Assembly (NCBI GenBank): GCA_934597465.1
Contig: CAKTSC010000033.1
Location: 1-10,953, forward strand
Reading direction: 5' to 3'
Length of the DNA stretch: 10,953 bases
Source: an uncultured Dysosmobacter sp.
Lineage (GTDB): Bacteria; Bacillota; Clostridia; Oscillospirales; Oscillospiraceae
The position numbers and the translations under genes are program-made. Shown here piece by piece: positions 6,801 to 10,953 of the stretch. Every line of letters begins with the position of its first letter. Position 1 is the first letter of the stretch. The notes under the pieces were generated by a model. That model was not told where the DNA came from. It saw only the letters and a program-made list of their open reading frames with translations, and made no database searches.

Positions 6801-9722
6801 GTTGTTGACCTGCTGGGGGTAGCCGTCGCTGTCAGGCAGATAGGGATCCCGCTTCTCCATCCCATATTTGAACTCCGCCAGGGAGCCCACATCGTACATG
6901 GAGGGAGCAGACCAGTTGCCGTAGAATCCCAGCACGGGGATGGAGTGGACGGTGCCCTCCACGCCTTCGTCCGTGGCGCTCTCCTTGGCATAGAGGTAAG
7001 CCTCGATGTACGCGCCGTTGGGATAATAGTTATCCAGGTAAGCCGCTTCCGCGCCCAGCCCGATCGTGGCGGTCACGGTGAGGGAGCCGTTGGCGGGAAC
7101 CACCACGCTGCTGCTGTCCGGGCTGCTCTGCAGCGCCAGGTAAGCATCGTGAGAGGTGACCTCGTCGTCCCCGTCCAGGTCATAGGCGGTCTTCTGGGCC
7201 TTGGTCAGCTGCGCCTTGCCCGCGACATAGTCCAGGATGGCCTGAACATCCAGGCGGCTGCTGCTTTCCGTATCCCAGACCACCACGGCGCTCAGGGGAA
7301 CCGTCCAGGTATCCAGGAAGTCTTCCGTTTTCGTAGGATCCTCTTCGGAAACCCGCGCGGTGAACACGTCCTGGGTGAAGACGTCGGCGGAGAGCGCATA
7401 ACTCTGGGCCTTATCCGTGAAATTGTGGATGGTGAAGGTCGCGGTGTAGATGCCGGTCTTGCCGGGGTCGTCGCCCAGCTCCACCTTCACCTTGCCGTCC
7501 GTCTGACCGGCCACCGTGAGGTAGCTGTGCGCCTGGATGGCGGCGTTGACATTGGCAAGGCCAGCGCCCTGCTGCAGCACGGGATAGTAGGATCCGCTGT
7601 CCTCATCCACCACCGGCTCGGCGGTGGACATCAGCAGGCTCTGGGCCAGGTGACGGGCGGATTCGCCGGTCTTCTTCGCAAGCCCGCTCTCCCGGAGGTA
7701 CTGGGCCAGCACGGCCACCATACCGGTGACCTGGGGAGCGGCCATGGAGGTGCCGGACATGTTCTCATAGGCGGTGTGGCTGTCATGGGCACCGTCGCCC
7801 TGGTGCGCACCGTTGACGGAGTAGATGTTGCCGCCGGGGGCGGTGATCTCGGGCTTCATGCTCAGGTCACCGGGCACGCCCCAGGAGCTGAAATCGCTCA
7901 TCACGTGGGAACCGCTGCCCAGGGAAACGCCGACATCGGCTGCCACGGTCAGCTTGCCGGTGTAGTAGAGGATAGCCCCAGTATCATCATCCTTGACGGG
8001 GGTAGACTTCGCAATGATGGCCTCACCTTCCGTCTGCGTGATGGCGACGCAGGGGGCCGTATTTTTGTATTGGCTCAGATCCAGCGCCAGACTTCCGGAC
8101 GCATTATTGTAGATAACGGTAGCGATCGCGCCCGCCGCAACGGCATTGTCCGCCTTCGCGGAGAAGTTGATGCTGCCTCGCTGAACGAACACGACCTTGT
8201 TCTTGACATCAATGCCATTGAAATCGCCCGCATTGCCAAGGACGCCTTCGGGCAGAACGACATACTCATGCTCTCCCGCCAGCGTGGACATAGGCTTGTT
8301 TTCATAGGAGCTCTCACTGTAAATGACGTTCATATCGGACACCGTGAAATAAGCGCCGGTGCCGCCATCGTTGTTGATGGAAGCCACAGTGAACGCGTTG
8401 CCAAAGCTGCCGGGGGAGCCGACGGTATCCTGGTTCACACCGTCATTATAAAGATAGCCGTAGTAAGTGTTCTCCGCCCAGCTGCCGGAGTTGCCGGCGG
8501 AGATGCAGACCACCGTGTCGGTGCCCTCCAGCATATCCATGATATCCTGGTAGTCCTCGCTGAGCACCATGCCCGCAGAGGAGGAGCCCAGGGACAGGTT
8601 GATGCTGTCGCAGCCGAGAACGATGGCATCCTCGATGGCCGCCATGTAGTCGGAGTCATACGCGCCGCCGTTCTTGCCGAAGACCTTCATGGTCAGCAGC
8701 TGGGCATCCGGGGCCACGCCCTGGGTCTTGGCGACATCCAGTGCGGGCGCATAGGCGGTGCCCTCGTCGGTGGTCACGGGGATATAGCGGTTGGCTGTGG
8801 CGATACCGGCCACGTGGGAGCCGTGCTCACCCTGCGTATCCTCATCGTGGGTGATCTCAAGGCCCTTGTCGATATAGTTGTAGCCGAAGGGCAGCTTGCT
8901 GGTGCGGTAGAGATCGTTCGCCGTGAGGCCGCTGCTCCGCTTGCTGGCATTCAGCTTGGAGAGCTTCTCCGCGATCTCTTCCACCGTCAGGAGGTTATAG
9001 TCCGCCACGGTCTTTTCGGCCTTCTCGGCGTCCTCCGCGATGGCATACTCAAACGCGCCCGCGTCAAAGCTCTGATGGTCGGTATCCGTACCGGTATCGA
9101 TGATGGCGATGCGGCTGCCGGCGCCGGTGTAGCCGGCGGCCCAAGCCAGGCCGCTGCCGATCATCTCGCTGGAGGTGGCCATGTTGGGATCCGTGGGATC
9201 CGTGCCCACCACGGCGGGCTCATAGCGGGTCTCCAGAACCACGTCCTCCACGCCGGACACGGCCTTGATAGCCTCAATGTCGCCGTAGGGCACGTTGGCG
9301 GAGATGATGTTGGCCGCCAGGGTCAGGTTCCAGACCACGTCCAGCGCCTGGCCGCCCAGAGCCTTCTGGGAGATCCGGCTGGCAACCGTGTCCTGCTGCG
9401 CCTGCAGCCGGTCGCGGTACGCCATGGCCTGGCTGTTCTCCGCAATGTTCAGGGTGGCGAAGCCCTTCTCAATGGTGGACTTGCCGGACAGGATGATGGA
9501 CACACGAACCATGTCCGTATCCCGGTAGAGCGGCGTCTCGGCCTGCTCCTGCACAACCCTGTTGTTGCGCAGAGACCCGGACACCACACTGTTGTCGACC
9601 TGCTCGAACCGGACGTTCGTGCCGCCGCTGCTCTCAGTCGCGCCCACCGGCACGGTGAGACCCAGACACAGCACGAGGGCCAGAAGCAGAGCAGTCAACC
9701 GTTTGCTCAGGTGCTTCTTCAT
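3855..9722 (-). CDS. Very large secreted S8 (subtilisin-like) protease with SLH cell-surface anchor
   Basis: 1955 residues. A signal peptide (1-28, ending VGA) and an I9-like propeptide (about 70-165) precede the S8 domain. Its catalytic residues are intact: Asp209 (DTG), His300 (HGSHVAG), Asn411 (SAGNSG) and Ser659 (GTSMAAP). A PA-type insert lies at about 463-598, as in lactocepin-like cell-envelope proteases. Further on come beta-rich segments, a dockerin-like calcium loop (about 824-866, Asp848/850/852), a Big_2-like Ig domain (about 1226-1309), a propeller-like segment (about 1310-1560), a cohesin-like domain (about 1597-1750) and three SLH repeats (about 1772-1955). I infer that the protein is exported, processed and held on wall polysaccharide by the SLH repeats, and degrades external proteins or peptides. 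The substrate is unknown. The second ATG of ATGCGTATG is the better start: AAAGGAG is 7 bases from it but only 1 base from the first. Single-gene unit with its own promoter and terminator. Confidence 0.93.
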   Translation of the reverse strand: MKKHLSKRLTALLLALVLCLGLTVPVGATESSGGTNVRFEQVDNSVVSGSLRNNRVVQEQAETPLYRDTDMVRVSIILSGKSTIEKGFATLNIAENSQAMAYRDRLQAQQDTVASRISQKALGGQALDVVWNLTLAANIISANVPYGDIEAIKAVSGVEDVVLETRYEPAVVGTDPTDPNMATSSEMIGSGLAWAAGYTGAGSRIAIIDTGTDTDHQSFDAGAFEYAIAEDAEKAEKTVADYNLLTVEEIAEKLSKLNASKRSSGLTANDLYRTSKLPFGYNYIDKGLEITHDEDTQGEHGSHVAGIATANRYIPVTTDEGTAYAPALDVAKTQGVAPDAQLLTMKVFGKNGGAYDSDYMAAIEDAIVLGCDSINLSLGSSSAGMVLSEDYQDIMDMLEGTDTVVCISAGNSGSWAENTYYGYLYNDGVNQDTVGSPGSFGNAFTVASINNDGGTGAYFTVSDMNVIYSESSYENKPMSTLAGEHEYVVLPEGVLGNAGDFNGIDVKNKVVFVQRGSINFSAKADNAVAAGAIATVIYNNASGSLALDLSQYKNTAPCVAITQTEGEAIIAKSTPVKDDDTGAILYYTGKLTVAADVGVSLGSGSHVMSDFSSWGVPGDLSMKPEITAPGGNIYSVNGAHQGDGAHDSHTAYENMSGTSMAAPQVTGMVAVLAQYLRESGLAKKTGESARHLAQSLLMSTAEPVVDEDSGSYYPVLQQGAGLANVNAAIQAHSYLTVAGQTDGKVKVELGDDPGKTGIYTATFTIHNFTDKAQSYALSADVFTQDVFTARVSEEDPTKTEDFLDTWTVPLSAVVVWDTESSSRLDVQAILDYVAGKAQLTKAQKTAYDLDGDDEVTSHDAYLALQSSPDSSSVVVPANGSLTVTATIGLGAEAAYLDNYYPNGAYIEAYLYAKESATDEGVEGTVHSIPVLGFYGNWSAPSMYDVGSLAEFKYGMEKRDPYLPDSDGYPQQVNNYMTIQYAGDSGEYWYFANPLTDDDEYLPERNAFNSSDTLAKYYFSPIRNAGGAIWQVTDAETGELYYRSEDLGSVSSAYYYTNGSKWQNTSRSLRLGWQGTGGDGVKLPEGTEVNISLVLAPEYYASADGSYDWDTLTGGVLGEGAYLTTRTAIDNTDPEVKSVTLSEDGKELTVVANDNRYLAVVALYQRDVEKEVAYVVPNQALTDKGQDVEAVLNVSGLEKGAELYVQVTDYAMNQSTYKLVLGEDAAPKDPTSITLTPSELTLVRGTSAALTVDYEPWIVNEGVTWESSDEAVAAVDENGIVTGVGQGTATITATSEKNKNVKGTCVVTVETYPVTLVGALQDEDGNPLLFNWNMEENKTWTKYALLKNHINAATYDFASKDGPVYQMDDSGYLYQVNLATGETIGSSESVVAYGAPMHDMEYAAIGSLSTERDILVGVYGSYFLYSDPAMGNSFNSGWNLADYLAKYANAKNFTAVAWAGYTTNKAENLVDVFYCMTDSGTIWIMEPDFATEKASMYYVGTDLNLDFPGYDGSYYCSMVMGDDENLYLSYFNGTTNQIYVLEYDEAKESYVSTLLGDVGDGVWPCALLAVLDNNAETGGEGGDSQDALRPARNLPENVIAVEAASTELVLNTVSQAGGSLNAVKVTDSTAKNAAVKTAGINGTGVSGLTTVTLDVTAEDSTNGKLTFDYDAKTLTLVSVNTEKGIMSSYNDVNGKLTFAYAAAEAVNGKVATLTFSYDQNTCPNTTDVTSTTLEDGAKLGLTDVKKTITFKLRNTVVIPGEPSTPVTPAEPELPFTDVTEEHPFYEDIQYVYGKGLMKGVSSDLFQSTASTSRGMIAAILYRMEGEPAVSGSNPFSDVADGSYCDDATVWAAKCGVVKGYGDGTFRPGQAISREQMAAILYRYAQYKGRDVSVGEDTNILSYTDAAQVAEFAVPAFQWAVGAGIINGTSATTLSPKGSATRGQVAAILHRYAEWIG
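3858..4409 (-). repeat. Three SLH repeats at the protease C-terminus
   Basis: Three tandem, diverged repeats of 50-60 residues each start with an F-x-D-V or Y-x-D type motif and end in a TRAE-like helix: SRGMIAAILYR, SREQMAAILYR and TRGQVAAILHR. At the DNA level the shared GTAGAGGATGGC-type stretch recurs near 3880, 4083 and 4262. Three SLH units form the usual trimeric module that binds pyruvylated secondary cell-wall polymers in Firmicutes. The module ends exactly at the stop codon, as expected for an anchor. Confidence 0.88.
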
Positions 9723-9729
9723 ACGCATT

Positions 9730-9736
9730 CTCCTTT
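9730..9736 (-). promoter_or_regulatory. Ribosome binding site deciding the protease start
   Basis: AAAGGAG, 7 bases before the ATG at 9722 and only 1 base before the in-frame ATG at 9728. The spacing favours the downstream ATG, shortening the protein by two residues (Met-Arg). Confidence 0.75.
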
Positions 9737-9772
9737 TTTGTATTTGCCTTGGGAAAGCTCTTTATGCTGCAA

Positions 9773-9841
9773 GGGGGAACCATTCCCCCAATGCACGGAT
9801 CCTGCCGGACGGCTGTCCTCCCCGCGGCGACAGCCGCGGGG
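9773..9841 (-). other. Structured leader RNA of the protease gene, with competing stems
   Basis: The leader between the promoter and the ribosome site contains a perfect 9-bp GC stem (9820-9828 with 9833-9841, four-base loop) and a 7-bp stem (9773-9779 with 9783-9789, three-base loop). The left part of the GC hairpin in the RNA (CGGCUGUC, 9836-9829) can instead pair over 8 bp with GACAGCCG (9817-9810), which would open the GC hairpin. No clear U-tract terminator follows on the minus strand and the ribosome site is not obviously sequestered. I do not recognise a named riboswitch. Stems are read directly; a switching role is inference. Confidence 0.5.
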
Positions 9842-9843
9842 GT

Positions 9844-9865
9844 GTTTTTCATCCGGATGAAAAAC
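9844..9865. promoter_or_regulatory. Perfect 22-base palindrome just downstream of the protease promoter
   Basis: The half-site GTTTTTCATCC is followed immediately by its exact reverse complement, with no spacer. It lies about 18 to 39 bases after the predicted transcription start, where a bound dimeric repressor could block elongation. As RNA it could form a 9-bp stem with a CCGG loop. I cannot assign a regulator family. Confidence 0.6.
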
Positions 9866-9888
9866 GGAACTTCGTAAACTTATCCTAA

Positions 9889-9917
9889 ATTATAGCAGGC
9901 GGAAAAGGAAATGTCTA
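9889..9917 (-). promoter_or_regulatory. Strong sigma-A promoter of the surface protease gene
   Basis: TAGACA (9912-9917) and a perfect TATAAT (9889-9894) with a 17-base spacer, plus a TGC extended -10 element. The start would be near 9882, giving a leader of about 160 bases. One of the best promoters in the window. Confidence 0.85.
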
Positions 9918-9933
9918 CTATCTTCTTTCCTTT
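9904..9933. promoter_or_regulatory. Inverted repeat bracketing the protease -35 box
   Basis: AAAGGAAA (9904-9911) and its exact reverse complement TTTCCTTT (9926-9933) are 14 bases apart, so the half-sites repeat every 22 bases, about two helix turns. The -35 box occupies the start of the spacer. The layout suits a dimer-binding regulator, but the arms are low-complexity and could arise by chance. Confidence 0.4.
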
Positions 9934-9954
9934 AAAGCATTAGGAGTGTCGATT

Positions 9955-10104
9955 TTACGCTTTTGAAATACTTATGATGAAGAGGCGGTCTATCGCGAAA
10001 TTTGATTACCAAAGCCTCAGCGAAGTCAGGGAAACCACCCCGCCAGCCGCCCATTTGCGGAAGGCTTCCCCGCCTGTGGGAACATCCCGCGGCTTTCGCC
10101 ATAG
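9955..10104. other. Intergenic stretch with no supported gene
   Basis: Between the terminator of the small secreted gene and the protease control region. I see no ribosome site with a credible reading frame, no RNA gene and no repeat. The plus-strand frame beginning near 9974 is antisense to the secreted gene and has no family features. A TGTCGAT heptamer (9947-9953) sits at the left border. Confidence 0.5.
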
Positions 10105-10135
10105 AAAAAAGCCGCAGCCCGGGTGGGCTGCGGCT
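10105..10135 (-). terminator. Rho-independent terminator after the small secreted protein gene
   Basis: An 11-bp perfect stem (10110-10120 with 10125-10135) and four-base loop, followed on the minus strand by TTTTTTC. It lies about 45 bases after the stop codon at 10181. Confidence 0.92.
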
Positions 10136-10180
10136 CAGGAACGGTTTTCGGAGCCCTGCGGGCTTTCGTTCAGTGGCTGC

Positions 10181-10684
10181 TCAGGGCTTCAGCAGGTCAA
10201 TGGTCAGGCGGATCTTGCCGATATTGTATTCTTTGTTCTCCGTCAAATTGGGCTGGCAATCATCCTCCGGCGAGGCGTAAAAAACAAGAGGTGTATCTCC
10301 CACTTCCGTAGCAGCAGTCACATACCCGCGTTTGCCGGTGTCGCGGGAATCAAAAAACTTCAGTTCAAACCCGGAATCCTGCATGTCATCCGCCAGGACA
10401 AACTCCGGCGTCACCGTCACGTTGGCATACTGGTTGTTGTTGGTCACGGTAATGGACGGCGCGTTGACGCCGGAGGGCGTCACCTTCTTGCCGTCGTAGC
10501 TGAAGCTCATGCTCTCCCACTGGATGCGCACATCCACAAGGCCGCTGGTGTCCACCGTCAGCGTCACCGGGATGTCGCAGTCACCTGCCGCCCCAAGTGT
10601 CACATCATTTCCCTCTGCCAGCGCCGGGGTGGACAGGAGCAGCGCCAGCAGGAAGCACAGAAGCCCCGCAGAGATCCGCTTCAT
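10181..10684 (-). CDS. Small secreted protein of unknown function
   Basis: 167 residues that I do not recognise. A clear signal peptide (1-23: MKR, a leucine-rich core, ALA cleavage site) predicts export. The mature part of about 144 residues alternates short hydrophobic strands with polar turns (for example SITVTNNNQYANVTVTPEF and GKIRLTIDLLKP), suggesting a beta-sandwich. It has only two cysteines after the signal, Cys36 and Cys143, which could form a disulfide. There is no sortase motif, SLH repeat, lipobox or second membrane segment, so it should be released or held by another protein. Start: three in-frame ATGs follow GGAAGG; the third, at 10684, has a 9-base spacing and begins the classic signal sequence, so I chose it. 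The gene is monocistronic, with a terminator behind and an rRNA terminator in front. Resemblance to small surface or fibre proteins is only an impression. Confidence 0.8.
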   Translation of the reverse strand: MKRISAGLLCFLLALLLSTPALAEGNDVTLGAAGDCDIPVTLTVDTSGLVDVRIQWESMSFSYDGKKVTPSGVNAPSITVTNNNQYANVTVTPEFVLADDMQDSGFELKFFDSRDTGKRGYVTAATEVGDTPLVFYASPEDDCQPNLTENKEYNIGKIRLTIDLLKP

Positions 10685-10733
10685 CCTCATCATCCTTCCA
10701 ACATTTTTCAGGCCAAAGCCTGTCTTCCCTTCC

Positions 10734-10774
10734 AATGTACCATCCCATTCGACAAATTACAATAGAAATCGACA
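10734..10774 (-). promoter_or_regulatory. Candidate promoter with two Spo0A-box-like sites
   Basis: A weak promoter reading is TTGTAA (10757-10762), 17 bases, TACATT (10734-10739). On the minus strand the heptamer TGTCGAA (10748-10754) is a perfect 0A box, and TGTCGAT (10768-10774) matches 6 of 7. They are in the same orientation, exactly 20 bases apart. In spore-forming Firmicutes Spo0A binds such boxes near weak promoters. Here this is suggestive only. Confidence 0.35.
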
Positions 10775-10789
10775 GGAAATAACAAAAAA

Positions 10790-10810
10790 CTTGTGGGGGA
10801 AGACCACAAA
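10790..10810 (-). other. Weak second hairpin with T-run downstream of the rRNA terminator
   Basis: TTGTGG (10791-10796) and CCACAA (10804-10809) form a 6-bp stem with a 7-base loop, followed on the minus strand by GTTTTTTG. It could be a backup terminator for rRNA read-through or a protein-binding dyad in front of the small secreted gene. Confidence 0.35.
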
Positions 10811-10844
10811 AGGATCAGCCCCGCCAGAAGCATGCTCTACACGT

Positions 10845-10875
10845 AAAAAAGCGACGGTCACAAGACCGTCGCTTT
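10845..10875 (-). terminator. Terminator at the end of the rRNA operon
   Basis: A perfect 12-bp stem (10848-10859 with 10864-10875) and a four-base loop, with six T on the minus strand (10850-10845). It begins within two bases of the 5S rRNA 3' end, as expected when 5S is the last gene of an rRNA operon. Confidence 0.92.
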
Positions 10876-10876
10876 C

Positions 10877-10953
10877 GTGTTGGCGCTACCTATTTTGCCG
10901 GGCCGTTGCCAGCCAAGTATCGTCAGCAGAGATGAGCTTAACTACCGTGTTCG
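10877..10953 (-). rRNA. rrf: 5S ribosomal RNA, 3' portion (cut by the window edge)
   Basis: Read on the minus strand, the edge begins CGAACACGGTAGTTAAGCTC, the highly conserved loop B/helix III region of bacterial 5S rRNA (CCGAACACGGAAGTTAAGC in Bacillus). It continues with the GACGATACT loop E region and ends with ATAGG, then TAGCGCCAACAC, aligning with the Bacillus 3' end with the same number of bases after TAGG. About 77 of the usual 115-120 bases are present; the 5' part is beyond the window. The following terminator shows that this is the end of an rRNA operon read leftward, in the same direction as all protein genes here. Confidence 0.93.

Noticed and set aside
9820..9850. GC hairpin followed by GTGTTTTTC on the plus strand as a plus-strand terminator
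   Set aside because: No plus-strand gene leads into it. It lies in the minus-strand leader of the protease gene, so I treat it as leader structure.
3771..9860. Two plus-strand frames of 868 and 971 residues opposite the protease gene (3771-6377 and 6945-9860)
   Set aside because: Same reason: antisense shadows with repetitive Gly/Val/His content, no ribosome sites, and they run through terminators and the protease leader.
9974..10765. 263-residue plus-strand frame
   Set aside because: Antisense to the secreted protein gene, whose signal peptide, ribosome site and terminator are all convincing; the plus-strand product has no recognisable features.
1..10953. Insertion sequences, phage genes, CRISPR arrays, tRNAs or attachment sites
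   Set aside because: No transposase or integrase motifs, no regularly spaced repeats, no cloverleaf-like sequence. The only repeats are diverged SLH-coding units and short regulatory dyads.

Overview
The window looks like chromosomal DNA from an anaerobic, GC-rich Firmicute, most likely a gut member of the Oscillospiraceae/Ruminococcaceae (inference). The grounds are a NADH-linked iron-sulfur hydrogenase operon, an S-layer-homology (SLH) anchored protease, Firmicute-type ribosome binding sites and a clostridial-looking 5S rRNA. Every gene I can support lies on the minus strand, so the transcription order is from the right edge to the left edge.

Right edge (10685-10953): the last 77 bases of a 5S rRNA and a strong rho-independent terminator, which is the end of an rRNA operon whose remainder lies outside the window. 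About 190 bases further on is a small secreted protein of unknown function (10181-10684) with its own terminator. Its upstream region carries two Spo0A-box-like heptamers exactly 20 bases apart.

Middle (3855-9955): a single gene for a 1955-residue secreted subtilisin-family (S8) protease. Its modules are, in order, a signal peptide, an I9-like propeptide, a catalytic domain with a PA insert, a stretch with a dockerin-like calcium loop, a Big_2-like Ig domain, a low-GC propeller-like segment, a cohesin-like domain and three C-terminal SLH repeats. It has a strong promoter and a roughly 160-base leader. The leader contains a perfect 22-base palindrome and two or three hairpins, one of which can be replaced by a competing 8-bp stem. 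This is the least explained part of the window.

Left part (1-3822): a small GNAT acetyltransferase with its own terminator, then a three-gene operon, hydC-hydB-hydA (also named hndA-hndC-hndD), with a 4-base overlap and a 3-base gap between genes. The subunits are a NuoE-like [2Fe-2S] protein, a NuoF-like flavoprotein with extra iron-sulfur clusters, and the N-terminal electron-wire part of a hydrogenase-type large subunit cut by the window edge. Together they would couple NAD(H), and probably ferredoxin, to H2. The hyd promoter is well formed and has a Rex-like dyad just upstream of its -35 box, which would fit redox (NADH/NAD+) control.

The long plus-strand reading frames are antisense shadows of these GC-rich genes. 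I see no mobile elements, CRISPR arrays or tRNAs.
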